Positions 1 through 11,668 are shown, numbered from the stretch's first letter. The stretch: DNA of 64,000 bases from Lineus longissimus (GCF_910592395.1 NC_088314.1:13204001-13268000); one strand, 5' to 3'. The notes: generated by a model not told the origin, from the letters alone. Program-made: numbers and translations.

Positions 1-931
1 AGCGGAAGTCTTGCACGAGTCAGTCATGTACACGGTGTACAGCGCAATACGCGGAATACACAGTCAAGCAATACACGGAGTCAAAAGTCACAGTGCGATG
101 CGCGAGACAACGCGAAATTTATGCGGGAACGCGGCGAACACTAAAGATGGACCGGTCAAAAGAAAGAACAGTGTCGCAAGTGCACAATGTATCGACGTCA
201 AAACGACAATGGCGGTCTGCCAAAGTCAAAACATCACGAAGATGTGAAAAAAACCAGACGATCACTGGGCGAATCACTCCCACTACGAAAAACACAACTG
301 CTGGCAGCAGACGATAGAAATTACTTCACGTCGACGACTCCATGACAGCACACACGACTTCCTCCTGAAGGTTTCGGATACACCCGTCAGCCATCTTGAA
401 TTTTTAAATCACAAAAGAATGTCCAAGGAATACCTATACCCAAATAAAGTTCAAACGGCTGAGCCCCCAAATGTAATACTGTATTATATCAGTCTTCATG
501 TCCACAGATTTACTGTTCCAATCCTTGTGACATTGTTGATGAAAAAGGAATAAATCAAATATATAGAAATGTTTATATTAAACTCATCTGACCAGGTCTA
601 CAACATGCATGTACACAGTTCGGGATCCCAAGGCTAACTGAATTTGGAGGGAAACTCAGTAGACCAGGAAAACTATACAAACAATAATAGCTGATAAAGC
701 ACATACAATGAAATGACATAAGGCTCAGGGACCGTGAAGGCCCAAAATAACCTGAGCTAAACCATTGGTCATAGCAGACTTAAAAGGGGAATAAACTCTT
801 CAAACTGTTCAAATTGAACCTGTTACATTTACAAAGCATTCCTTATTGCTGTCAATTAAGTCGCGTTCTCCATCGAGGTCAGCTTAAAGGTGACCGAAAA
901 CGCTTTAAGTAAAATTTTAACTTGGTGTATA
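1..931. other. No identifiable gene
   Basis: Overlapping short forward ORFs at 11-317 are basic and composition-driven and resemble nothing I know. A TGTAATACTG segment near 489 could be the start of an LTR, but no partner copy or primer site is visible. The rest is AT-rich with no recognisable feature. Confidence 0.4.
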
Positions 932-1342
932 AATAATAGGGCATAACATAAGAAACACAAGTATGAAAACCGCATAAAAATCAATCTACTCATCTTAAAG
1001 TTATAGCAGTATGTAATTCAAATATTCCAGGTGATGCAAGAAGAACAATTTAATGATGTACATTGTGCTGTACTGAAATAAAGTTTTGATGGTCTCATGC
1101 TTATATTTTAATGACCTTGTCACAGGTATGAGCTTTTAGTGACCATGTTAATGTCTAATTTTAAAATATAGGCATGAAACTATGAAAAAACTTTATTTTA
1201 GTACAGCGCAATTTATATCATCAGTTTGTTCTTCCTTCACCACCTGGAATGTTTGAATTTTCTACCTGCCATAACTTGAAGATGGGTAGTTCGATATTCA
1301 TGTGGTTGCACCACTGTGTTTGTTATCTAATGCCCTATTATT
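932..1342. mobile_element. Palindromic MITE (long hairpin)
   Basis: The two halves are inverted copies. The outer ends read AATAATAGGGCAT at 932 and ATGCCCTATTATT at 1330-1342. The arms (about 932-1105 and 1165-1342) stay alignable throughout, with point differences and small indels, around a short centre containing a TGACC motif. No coding capacity is present. This is the structure of a long-TIR, non-autonomous DNA transposon. The flanking duplication is unclear because the flanks are AT-rich. Confidence 0.75.
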
Positions 1343-1767
1343 ATTTCCCTAAGTAAAAAAAGTGTTGCAGGTGACCATTAATGAATTCTATCATTATCGG
1401 CCTTGTAATTTTTTATGGGGAGGAATACACTTCTGTTGTTGTTTCTTCCAAATCTTTAGTTTCCTCTTAATTTCATGTTTTAAAATAAAACAGTGTTTTT
1501 TTGGGGGGGGGGATTTCGAAGAAATGTTTTTAGAGGGTACTCGTCTCAAGGGCACATGGTGATCTCTGGGAGACTTAGCCTGACCCTATTCAAACACAAA
1601 ACACACACTTTGGAAGCGTTCCGGACAAAAAGTATCAAATGGAGGGTATTTTCTCAGAGCAGGTTCTTTAGATTAGAACCCAATTTTTGCTCTTTGATGT
1701 ATTTTGGGCATTGCACTATAGTCCGGGAGCTTATTTTACATGGAGGCTACAAATGCCAGGTGGTGCA
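1343..1767. other. No identifiable gene; G-run
   Basis: AT-rich spacer with a run of ten G at 1503-1512. The short ORFs here have no recognisable motif. Confidence 0.4.
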
Positions 1768-3375
1768 TACTGTCTTCTCCCACTTAACCGAGCGCGGCTG
1801 AATTGTAAAATGACTAAGTCCAAATGAATAGGCCGATTAGATCACAGATTTACTTATCAATTTACTAATCAATTTTATTATCCAAACGGGGTTTACACGT
1901 CATCATCAATAACATCATCATCCTCTTTTCCTTCCGAAAACTCAATCCCCTCAACAAACTGCTCAAGCTCACCATTTACCATCTCTACCCCCACTTCGTC
2001 ATTGTCCTCAGGAACTAGGCCACTGGCTCTCCAATCGTTCATAATCGTCTGTTGTGTGACCCTTTCCCAGCCGAGGCTGATCATCCTGACCACTTCCCGC
2101 CTGGTGATCCGCTCACACTGTCCTTGATCATCGATGTGGCCGATTTTCCACACTTTCCAAATGGTCCTCAGGTGACACTTGAAGTCCCTGTTTACGGTCA
2201 AGTCCATGGGCTGCAGCAGCGAAGTACATTGTCCTGGGATAAAAGTGTCTGTCCCATTCTCTGCGGTGATTGCATCACGAAACTGCTGATTTCGATGCCA
2301 GCGCCGGATACATGTCTAAAAGTAACAGGAACGTGGCACCTGCTACAAATGGCAAAATCAGGGCCTGCAACCACTCGATTAGCGATTGATTTTCCTAAAA
2401 AATACTACCATTAACTAGAATGTCTGATCGTCAATGACAACACTGATGACATCTGGTACATGTCCTGTACTACAACCACGGACTTGTATTCTATGCCAAT
2501 ACTCACTCGCACATGGTCTGGAGCATCCGCCTGAAGCTGCCGAATGACGTCACCATCTGGTGCCAAGCCTCTGAAGTATACCTCGGCTCGTCCTTTTCGT
2601 CTATCTGTCGTAACTACTAGAGTCACCGTGCATCCAAGTTTCGGGTTGCCTTGGGATGATCTAATGTTAACATTCTGATACCCAGTCGCTTCCATTGTTG
2701 ATCTTGGCACCATATCAAATGTTCATGATCATGTTCATGATGACATCAAAATCCAACGTACTCTCTACTATACCACAGTAGAGCATTTCACTGTTGTCGA
2801 TATCGCATTAAACAGTGAACATTCTACTGTGTGTTTGCTTTTGCGCACATTCTCTGCGCAACGAAGAATACCATTGAATTTTGAATATTAGGCCTAGCCT
2901 ATATAAATATTGCATGTCAAGCCATAGAATAGTCAAAATTATTTGTCAGGTCCAAAATTATTTCACGAGGCTTTAAACCAAACCTTGAAGAAATCGGCCC
3001 AGCAGGTTTTGCACAGCGACCAAAACCACTGTCAAAGTGATTTTTAATCGGCGGATACGCAAATCATGTATGGAGCCAAGACGTGTACATTATGTACTGT
3101 AGACAGTGTGTGTTTACATTAGCAGACGATGTTTGTTTGAAGCGAGTCCAGGCCCAACTTGAATGCCTTGTACTTTCTGTTCGTGGATGTAACAGTCCCA
3201 CCCAATGCAACCTACCAACTTTGTGGGTGTAATTCAAGACCCTGACAGTATCACTGTGCAACTTCCTGGCTTAAAACGCCGTAAATATGCTGTTTTTTAT
3301 CGCCGATTTCGTCGAAATCTTAATGGCCGCCATTTGCAATATCGCGTCATCGATGACGTCAGCCGTGGAATAATG

Positions 3376-3463
3376 CCGTGGAATAGTCAAAATTATCGCA
3401 TGGCACGTGGTCGTGAATGACGCGACGTGATTGGCTCACATACTAATGAGGTATGATAATCTG
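3376..3463. repeat. Dispersed repeat, also at 44337-44420 inverted
   Basis: The complement of this stretch reads TTATCATACCTCATTAG followed by an AATCACGTCGCGTC core. The same order occurs on the plus strand at 44337-44420, with scattered differences. Two copies 41 kb apart in opposite orientation indicate a dispersed repeat family of unknown type. Confidence 0.65.
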
Positions 3464-3650
3464 GAATATTGTTGAATGACCACGTGTTTTTAATTTGTAC
3501 TATATATATAGTTTTTGACTGTAGCCGAATAGATGATAAATCAATAAATCAATTTGAAATTTTGACTCTTTTATTTCATTTTAGCAGTGAGGATGGGCGG
3601 CAACAGGCGGTCTCATTTCCAACAACATGTCACAATAAGAGACCTTTTTC

Positions 3651-4552
3651 CCCTATGTGCCAAAGTATGAGGGGTTGGGGTCGTTAGGTCCTCTCATTCC
3701 CAGCTGCCAGTCACAGTCTGGTAAATTTTTGTCTCAAGTATGAATTTTGGCAATGATCATGGGTCGGGGTCCTATCATTCACAGCCACGAGACACAATCT
3801 GGGAACTTTTTGTCTCACATATAAAGTTTGGCAGTGATCATGGGTCGGGGTCCTATCATTCACAGCCGCGAGTCACAATCTGGTAACTTTTTGTCTCACG
3901 TATGAAGTTTGGCAGTGATCAGGGGTCGGGCTCCTATCATTCCCAGCCACGAGTCACAATCTGGTAACTTTTTGTCTCACGTATGAAGTTTGGCAGTGAT
4001 CATGGGTCGGGGTCCTATCATTCCCAGCCGTAAGTCACAATCAGGTAACTTTTTGTCTCACATATAAAGTTTGGCAGTGATCAGGGGTCGGGGTCCTATC
4101 ATTCCCAGCCACGAGTCACAATCTGGTAAATTTTTGTCTCACGTATGAAGTTTGGCAGTGGTCATGGGTCGGGGTCCCATCATTTCCAGCCGTAAGTCAC
4201 AATCAGGTAACTTTTTGTCTCACATATAAAGTTTGGCAGTGATCAGGGGTCGGGGTCATATCATTCCCAGCCACGAGTCACAATCTGGTAACTTTTTGTC
4301 GCACGTATGAAGTTTGGCAGTGATCATGGGTCGGGGTCCTATCATTCACAGCCACGAGTCACAATCTGGTAACTTTTTGTCTCACATATAAAGTTTGGCA
4401 GTGGTCATGGGTCGGGGTCCCATCATTCCAAGCCGTAAGTCACAATCAGGAATTTTTTTGTCTCACATATAAAGTTTGGCAGTGATCAGGGGTCGGGGTC
4501 CTATCATTCACAGCCACGAGTCACAATCTGGTAACTTTTTGTCTCACGTATG
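3651..4552. repeat. 81-bp satellite array, about 11 units
   Basis: The TTTTTGTCTCAC landmark recurs with its GTCTC at 3731, 3812, 3893, 3974, 4055, 4136, 4217, 4298, 4379, 4460 and 4541, an exact 81-bp period. Each unit carries GGGTCGGGGTCCTATCATT and AGTTTGGCAGTG. The units differ by point changes; alternating variants (CATATAAAG versus CGTATGAAG, GATCAGG versus GATCATG) hint at a higher-order two-unit repeat. The array ends at 4552, where transposase-derived sequence resumes. Confidence 0.95.
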
Positions 4553-5651
4553 GGCCCACTCATTGTTAATTGAAGAAGCGGATAATAGACGGCGAAAGCA
4601 TCTGGCCAACTGTGAGCTGTCTGCTGTGTAAGTGGAAAATGGAGACAGTGAAGAGTTCACTGTTTTGTGCGGAGCATGCTCTGCAAAATCAGCGTCTCTG
4701 ATGAGGTCGGCAAACTCTCCCCGGTAGTCGGCAACCAAAGCCTGGGCGTTGTCAGGTAACCCCCTTGAATATTTGGTCTTCCTTCGATAGCTGATTTGTT
4801 TCCTGAAATGGAATTTGCATATTACTAAAATTCACCGAATACAATCCATTCCGTACGTTAAGGCCGATCCATGCAACAGAGGAATAAAGCTCACCTTTCC
4901 ATAAAGTTGCTAAGCCAATGTGCAGATGCATGGAAAAGGTTTCGCAGGGGTCTCTGTTCTTGTCTTTCGGCCTTTGTTTCGTTCGGAAGCTCTGCCCACC
5001 ACTGCCGAAATTCTCTTCTAGCTTGCCCTTTAATATCCTCACCAGAAACAGGGAAACCAAGTCTTCGGCGCTCAAGGAACCAGGTGTTCAAATTGTTTTC
5101 CATTTCGGGCGAGTATGCTGAAACAAAAAAGCTAACACGTACAACATCTTAGGAAATATTGATTGGTGATGACCACAGGTATGAACGAAATGTTAGTCCT
5201 AGGAATAAGGGTCCCAGGAACAATCATGCTGATATTGTTAAAGGCATGGTCAGGGTCAGTCGCTTTGATGTATCATGCGACTTATTCTTCCGTCCATGAC
5301 ACAGAAGCGGACTTATTCCAGTCAGTATAGGCCAACAAAGAAGGAAATTCATTTAGCGAGGAATAGAATGCTTGAAGAAACACTACCTTGTGCATCAGTG
5401 CCGTGTTGCCATTGTCTCCTCCGTCTTCTATGGTCTTGAGTTGATCTATCTCTGAGGGCAAACAAGTCATCATGTGTGCTTATCCAACGTCTAAATGTCT
5501 GCGGTGCTATGCGGTGGTGTCTAGCAAAGGATGTCGCAGTTTCAGCATGATGTAATCCTATAGCATGCTCCAATTGGTATGTCTCGATAAGGTCAATCTT
5601 CTGATTGAGACTGTAGCTTTTCTGGTGCCTACGTGCACCCGATACAGCTTG

Positions 5652-5665
5652 GTTAGCATCATCTA

Positions 5666-5700
<35 letters not shown>

Positions 5701-5702
5701 GT
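5652..5702. repeat. CAT trinucleotide microsatellite
   Basis: An (ATC)n run of more than ten units lies inside exon 1 of the copy A pogo gene, where it encodes a run of Asp on the minus strand. Confidence 0.9.
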
Positions 5703-6231
5703 AGTGGTATCAGGGTCAGGGCTGTCAACATCATCTCCATGCTCCATTCAATACGTTAAGATCATCAGGGTGCCTTCTAGGCCTACCCTCAAAATCCATC
5801 GGATTGCGTGCATCTTACCAGATGAACGTGGTCAAAGCAAGATGGTAGTCAACAATTATGACATTTGACACGAAAGTTCCCTTCATTGGATTTCCCCCAC
5901 AAGAAAGCGATTCCATAATCGATCAGATAAAATAAATTCATTTGAAAAACTCAGCTGGATCGCTCAACCATTTACATGGACTTGTAATAGACTTACGTAA
6001 CTTCAATAATCATCACCCTAACTGCAGGGATTACTGGCCCTGGCCGCGACCAGGCGTTATTGAATTGGCAACATTTACAAGGTTGTCTTCCTATATCCAT
6101 TGATCACTATAATTGGCTGTCATATTGAATGTTTGCAGCCCACCCGTAAAAAACAACAGACTGCCATGTTTCTGGACTTAGTCATTTTCGAGCCATTTTC
6201 CTGGCGCTCGGTTAAGTGGGAGAAGACAGTA

Positions 6232-6600
6232 TAGGTAATGACAGTAACCCTTGATCACTATACCGCAAAAAAACCAATCGTCTCATATGAAAAATCAGTT
6301 ACATTTTTAACATCACTTTTATATTTCAGTGGCAAATAGTTTCTTGCGTTCATAAATAACTATTGGACTTCAAAGCTTGCCAGGGTATTTTCTAACGCCC
6401 CTAATCATTCAATATACTTACTATGCAATAGAACGCCGTAGGGTAAACGCGGTATTATCACTGGCCCTGGCTTTAGTATCAATAGGCCAGGCTCCGGATG
6501 CCCAAAAATGAATTTCGATGCACCTATCATAGTTTGGGTCACTCCCCGAGTTTCTAATCCATTCAGTGTGCACTATTTTTGCATAAGCCTTCAACGAAAA
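6232..6600. other. No identifiable gene
   Basis: Spacer between the pogo element and the PAN-like exon. No ORF or repeat is recognised. Confidence 0.4.
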
Positions 6601-6628
6601 TAAGCGAAGAACATTCTACGGCACTATA

Positions 6629-6898
6629 ATGTTAACACCAGGCGGCATTGGTATCAATTTGAAATTCAAAAAGTTTTTCTCGGATTGGGGAAAATTGGAC
6701 TCCAACCAGCAATGTGTTATTTCAACTTTGGCTTGTGCGATATTGTGTACTAGACAAAACTGCTCAACTTTTAACATTCTGCAAGACAGCAGTGAGTTCA
6801 CCTGTAAGATGAGTAAGCAGAAGGGGACGTGCATACGGAAGGAAGGGGCTAACAGCAAACCAGGTTCCTGGATGTATCAGGCAAAGGTAAAGAAATAA
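6629..6898 (+). CDS. PAN/apple-like domain exon (partial gene)
   Basis: This 89-codon ORF has the cysteine and aromatic spacing of PAN/apple modules: a lead of KFFSDWGKLDSN, then C-x6-C-x3-C-x4-C with ACAILCTRQNCSTFNI, then a later Cys in FTCKM. Such modules are disulphide-rich, extracellular and bind protein or carbohydrate; in marine invertebrates they often sit beside lectin domains. The stretch ends MYQAK followed by GTAAAG, a plausible splice donor at 6886, so the true exon probably stops there and the last codons are intronic. An AG acceptor such as ACACCAG near 6640 could open it. No neighbouring exon is visible, so it could be a host gene exon or an orphan fragment. Confidence 0.5.
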   Translation: MLTPGGIGINLKFKKFFSDWGKLDSNQQCVISTLACAILCTRQNCSTFNILQDSSEFTCKMSKQKGTCIRKEGANSKPGSWMYQAKVKK

Positions 6899-6899
6899 T

Positions 6900-7253
6900 C
6901 TTATTGAATGTTCCTATATCTTGTAACGGATGTCACTCAAAATTAACGTACATGTACAGTCCAAATAACAATTGACATTCCTTAATTCGTATTATTGGCA
7001 CGTCGTCCAGTGGAGCGCCATTGACGCGCTACTAAGTACGTAGGCCGCGCGTAATACACGCGAAACATAGTGCTGTCAATTGTGACTTTGACTGTAACAA
7101 TGTATTTCAATAAACTTATTTGATACTTTTGGAAAATTTGTTAATGCAAAAAAACACTCTTGCTCTTCCGGCGATGATCTTATCGAATTTCAGCTTCGTT
7201 ACACTTGGAATCACGTCATTTCACTGGGCATCATCTTTCTGCGGCGTTTGACT
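6900..7253. other. No identifiable gene
   Basis: AT-rich spacer leading to the foldback element. No coding or RNA signal is seen. Confidence 0.4.
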
Positions 7254-7259
7254 GGTGAC

Positions 7260-8497
7260 TATGGAATGCCAAAGCGGAATAAACTCAACACGAGAAAATA
7301 TCTCAAGATATTCTAAATTCTCTACCAACAATCATGAACTTCAACCAAAACTTTAAAGAAACAAAAAAAAGACGCAAGAAAGAGGAAACAGCTCAAGATA
7401 AAAAAAAAACCTCCCTCAAAGAAAAATAATTCGCCTCAACATTAAAAAAGTCCCTCAAGGCAAAAAATTCCCTCAAGATATAAAAAACTCCCTCGAAAAA
7501 AAAAGTATTCGCCTCAACATTAAAAAAATCCCTCAAGATATAAAATTTCCCTCAAGATATAAAAAACTCCCTCAAGAAAAAGAATTCGCCTCAACACTAA
7601 AAAGGTCTCTCAAGGCAAAAAATTCCCTCAAGATATAAAAACTCTCTCAAGATATAAAAACTCCCTCAAGAAAAAGAATTCGCCTCAACATTAAAAAAGT
7701 CCCTCAAGACAAAAAATTCCCTCAAGATATAAAAACTCCCCCAAGACTCACGTGACCAGGATCAAGAATCACAACAACAGGGTCATACATGTACACCAAC
7801 CCTCCATGCAGGCCGGCCGCACAACGCTACAGCTGACAAAATCCTTACTTTGCATTGCAGTTTATTACGATATTTACTTACGGTTTCCTCATGAATTTGC
7901 CATTGGCTCTGTGATATGACTAGCTGTGAACATCATCATGATAATGATCAGATCGCGAATAGATTCTCATCCCCGGGTGCTCATTGTCATCGGTATGCGC
8001 GGCTCACGTGACATGGGTAACGGATCCTGGTCACGTGATTCTTGATCCTGGTTACGTGAGTCTTGGGGGAGTTTTTATATCTTGAGGGAATTTTTTGCCT
8101 TGAGGGACCTTTTTAATGTTGAGGCGAATTCTTTTTCTTGAGGGAGTTTTTTAGATCTTGAGGGAAATTTTATATCTTGAGGGAATTTTTTGCCTTGAGG
8201 GACCTTTTTAATGTTGAGGCGAATTCTTTTTCTTGAGGGAGTTTTTTAGATCTTGAGGGAAATTTTATATCTTGAGGGAATTTTTTGCCTTGAGGGACCT
8301 TTTTAATGTTGAGGCGAATTATGTTTCTTTGAGGGAGGTTTTTTTTATCTTGAGCTGTTTCCCCCTTCTTGCGTCTTTTTTTTGTTTTGAGGGTGTTTCT
8401 TTAAAGTTTTGGTTGAAGTTCATGATTGTTGGTAGAGAATTTAGAATATCTTGAGATATTTTCTTGTGTTGAGTTTATTCCGCTTTGGCATTCCATA
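7260..8497. mobile_element. Foldback transposon with repeat-built arms
   Basis: Both ends read TATGGAATGCCAAAGCGG inward and continue as inverted copies for about 480 bases (7260-7760 and 8040-8497). Each arm is made mostly of an irregular tandem array of TCCCTCAAGATATAAAAA-like units mixed with TTCGCCTCAACATTAAAAA units. The centre (about 7760-8040) holds a CACGTGA-containing unique segment. GGTGAC occurs directly at 7254-7259 and again at 8498-8503, a 6-bp target duplication. No transposase is encoded. Six-base duplications with TAY ends recall the IS3EU superfamily as I remember it; that assignment is tentative. Confidence 0.85.
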
Positions 8498-8503
8498 GGT
8501 GAC

Positions 8504-9680
8504 GGGCTTGGTAAAAATCATTGATCTGCGGATGACCATGAAGCCATTGTCAAATGTCTGGGATTTTTTCTCGTCCAGACGTGACGCTTACACATTTGTA
8601 GAATTTGCATTAACAGACGCACCCTTCAGTGGTCTTTTCTTCCAGACAGTACTGGTATGAGTGTGATTGCGGGAACGCACTCGTCGACGCTTTCTTATTT
8701 AATGCGTCACTCCACCTAAACGGCAACAACAAAAGTTTTGGCTTGCGTTGCAGAATTCGCTGTGCGATGCTGCGCTTTCGCAGCATCATATTCATACTGT
8801 GTGCGATTACGACAGCGCATGTCTCAGTGCCTTATAAGTTGACAGTATACTGCACACAAAAATTGCAAAAAGTGCTCCATTTAACGCCACTCAGAACCGA
8901 AATCAACCCAACCGACCTTGGGGATGGTTAATAACACTGCATGCGATTGCGCCAACGCAAATGCCCCGGCTTTACATGTTACATTGCACACCTCACCGCA
9001 CCCAAACATCCAAAGAAAGGATTCAGTAGAGGGGAGGTTTTCACTGATCAAAATAATTCCGAGTCTGACCCCAGTAAAGCACCCGTTACATCTCACTCTA
9101 ACCGACCCATGCGGCAGAGGGTGCTTAGTTATACACCTTTCCAGAAATGGGGCGCTGAGTGTCCGAAATAGTGATGTCATAAGGGGAAACTAGGCCTTAT
9201 GGTGGCGGGACAAAGGAGATAGTCATGGTTGACCCACACACTTGAATGCCTTTAATGACGGACAAGGGGAAAAAGTTAGTTCCAATGCAAGCCACCAATT
9301 TCGGGAAGCATGTATACTTCACGCCGCGCCGCCTGTACAGAATGCATAAATTTCTTGCGTTTGTGCGAAATGATTGCGGTGTAGGCCTATTATATGGCAG
9401 GATTAATACTGACTGCATGACTTGACTTTCCATGAATTTCACAAGGGATACAAATTTTGATGATTTTAGTGCACAAAACGCCCTAAAATGACAAAGGTAC
9501 TGCCGCATTCGTTGTCGCCAGCGGGATTGCGAGGTGATCGTGTGACCAATATTTGGTGTAAAAAGTTATTAATTGAATTTCTCTTTTTATGCTCAATTAT
9601 AGGAGCCTTATATTCTAACCTATCGTCCTCGCGACTTCCTTTCTTTCCTACCGCCGATTAAAACGGAAGGATCAGAGAAC
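8504..9680. other. No identifiable gene
   Basis: Several overlapping 70-100 codon ORFs lie on both strands between 8610 and 9510, which looks like composition rather than a gene. No domain or repeat is recognised. Confidence 0.4.
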
Positions 9681-10640
9681 ATGGTTCTATTCCACCCAAT
9701 TTTTTATTTGATTTTCGTACTTTATACTGACAAACGTTTTCTACGGAGAAACGTCCTTGTGTATAGTGCCAACCCCAGCACACTAATAGGCCGGGTACTT
9801 TATAATGCCTCCCATTACTTTGATAAAGAAGAGCGAATCAATCCCCAAATAGTTTCAAAATATATTATTCTGTTTGCAATGTCGAGGAAAGGCACCTTAT
9901 CTATTGGTCACAAGATTTATGATTACACAGTCGGGAAATTTGTGGGTCGTTTCTTGATTCCGCAGATGGACATGACTTGTTTCAAGGATTTGGAGAACAT
10001 GTCGATTCTAAGCGTGGATATGACCAGCTTCTCTGTTCACTGCGTCATACAAGGCAAACACTTATTAAAACTATATAATGTGAGATGGAAGCGAAAATAC
10101 AATGAATTACTCTGTACATTGTCGCACAATAACACACTGGCAATAACCGATTCCCGCGATGGACACCATGCTGCATTTGCCATGGAATTCATTACCAAAT
10201 CTAATGCTTGTTATATGTGTTATTCGTTTAACTCACTCACATTCTTCGTCCTCTACGACATATACCATGGCCCGACCGGGCAGCGGCGGTGCGCCATGCC
10301 GGTAGCAGGTAAAAAGACATATTTAACGGATAATCATAACTTGGGAGTATTCTTAATGTACTTAGCTCAGGACCTGAGCATCTTAAAGGCAAACTGTGCC
10401 TCAAAAAATCCTCATGATTCAGATAACAGAGGCAAGTGTGTCATAGGAAGAATACATATAGAAATACTTGGGGCAACACGAAAATACATGGGACAGTTAC
10501 AACAAGGCCTTGTAAAGGTTGGCGACGGGTTGAATATATTACAGATATCAAATCAAAACACAGATGAGAATATCAAGAAGCCTATGAACGAGGTTCAGGC
10601 GCGTGTTTACAAGGTAACTTCGGTCCTACCACTATTGTGA
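9681..10640 (+). CDS. Unassigned 319-codon ORF
   Basis: This is one of the longest open frames outside the transposon genes, and its length in AT-rich DNA makes chance unlikely. The first ~17 residues are hydrophobic (LFHPIFYLIFVLY), possibly a signal or anchor segment. The body has scattered Cys (for example SNACYMCYSFN), Asn-x-Ser/Thr sites and no motif I recognise. Near the 3' end, ARVYK is followed by GTAACT, a possible donor at 10612, so the frame may be a long exon rather than a whole gene. It lies just left of the pogo copy B insertion and could be a host exon or an unrecognised element ORF. I propose no function. Confidence 0.45.
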   Translation: MVLFHPIFYLIFVLYTDKRFLRRNVLVYSANPSTLIGRVLYNASHYFDKEERINPQIVSKYIILFAMSRKGTLSIGHKIYDYTVGKFVGRFLIPQMDMTCFKDLENMSILSVDMTSFSVHCVIQGKHLLKLYNVRWKRKYNELLCTLSHNNTLAITDSRDGHHAAFAMEFITKSNACYMCYSFNSLTFFVLYDIYHGPTGQRRCAMPVAGKKTYLTDNHNLGVFLMYLAQDLSILKANCASKNPHDSDNRGKCVIGRIHIEILGATRKYMGQLQQGLVKVGDGLNILQISNQNTDENIKKPMNEVQARVYKVTSVLPLL

Positions 10641-11014
10641 TGTGACAAACAGTGTGCGAAGCCTCTAATCATGTCGAGTCGAAGCTGGAGTACTCTCCGA
10701 CCAATAAAAAATCGCCTAGGTGGATAACCAACCTCATGGAATAGCGCTCTTCTAAAATTGGGAAATTAAAGGCCGTACGTACTCGTTCTACGTAAATTCA
10801 TTAGACTGAATGGATGAGGTTGCCTTGTCGACTTCAGCTGCTATATTCGATGTTTGAGCTTAAGGATTTCGTCAGCGAGGTCTTGAACAAATTGAGCTTC
10901 CCGTCTCTGTTCATGGCTGGCTAACTTCTCCTGTTGTGGGCGGCTTCCTTTCATGTGCAGCGTTTATTTAACTCCGTCATTATTTATATAGTATAACCCA
11001 CGCTACGCGCGAAG
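10641..11014. other. No identifiable gene
   Basis: Spacer between the 319-codon ORF and the pogo copy B end. Nothing is recognised. Confidence 0.4.
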
Positions 11015-11668
11015 TACTCTCGTTTCGCCTTTTATGGTGGGTTCATTAACTTCAGGGACTACCTACATGGATTACGACGAACGGCCCATACTAAATTTAA
11101 GTCCGACCTCTTCACATGATTGGATGAATTGTCGGTCTGCCATGAACCCTTTGCTTGGGGTTTCGGGTATTGTGAAATAGATAAAAGGAGAGGTGAATTG
11201 AACCCAGTCATGCCCGTGCATGTGCATGGCTGAAGGCAATTTATTCTGACTTTGTACAGGGTGTTTCCAAAAAAGTGAAGAGTGCAATTTAAGCGGGATC
11301 CATTGTCGCGATTTTGACTTGCGTCGGCGTCGCGCTTGCTTGCGATGGAACAAAATGATCGAAATGAACGGCTCAACGCTGCTGACGCCAGCTTATTTTA
11401 ACTACCGCAAGCGCGTCACAACGCCGTCGCAAGCGAAGTGACCGTGGATTCCCCGCTACACTCTCGGTCTGCCAGAGACCACTCAAAAAGTGAAAATGGC
11501 GTTCAGTTAGAGGATGCAGGTCTGTTTGAAATTCAATACGTATTTTAACTCACACTTTAGAACAAGTGAAAAGGACACCAACTATGGAATGAGCGAACCT
11601 TTTCATTCTTTTGCGAGTTGTCACTGGCAAATTTAATCCAATCTTTAGTAACTTCTAAGTACAGTTTC

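Larger units (their letters stand above)
1893..5747 (-). pseudogene. pogo/Tigger transposase pseudogene with introns (copy A)
   Basis: Exon 1 (5747-5387) encodes a poly-Asp stretch and a psq/CENPB-N helix-turn-helix (SYSLNQKIDL ... FRRW). The donor GTAGTG follows. Exon 2 (5117-4895) starts after TTTGTTTCAG and encodes the second DNA-binding domain (NTWFLERRRL ... NFMER), with donor GTGAGC. Exon 3 starts at 4802 after CCATTTCAG. Splice phases agree, and the joined reading aligns with copies B and C through LPDNAQALVADYRGEF. The satellite then interrupts. DDE-domain pieces follow at 2713-2411 (NPKLGCTVTLVVTT), 2400-2300 (LIEWLQALILPFVAG, LLLLDMY) and 2300-1893 (CTSLLQPMDLTV, FKCHLRTIWKVWK), separated by stops and frameshifts. 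The region expected to hold the first catalytic Asp is degraded. The gene is clearly dead. Confidence 0.85.
1770..6229 (-). mobile_element. pogo/Tigger-type DNA transposon, copy A
   Basis: The element is bounded by inverted repeats. The left end at 1770 and the complement of the right end at 6229 both begin CTGTCTTCTCCCACTTAACC and match for 26 bases. After a small gap they match again over AAAATGACTAAGTCCA. TA dinucleotides at 1768-1769 and 6230-6231 are the target duplication expected of the Tc1/mariner/pogo group. Inside, on the minus strand, is a CENPB-type helix-turn-helix plus DDE transposase gene, broken and expanded by an 81-bp satellite. At about 4.46 kb it is larger than copy B, which is about 2.5 kb once its insert is removed. 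Confidence 0.88.

Noticed and set aside
480-620. LTR beginning TGTAATACTG near 489
   Set aside because: No partner LTR, primer site or polypurine tract could be identified; left unassigned.
3651-4552. CRISPR-like array
   Set aside because: The whole 81-bp unit repeats, with no unique spacers, in an animal genome: it is a satellite.
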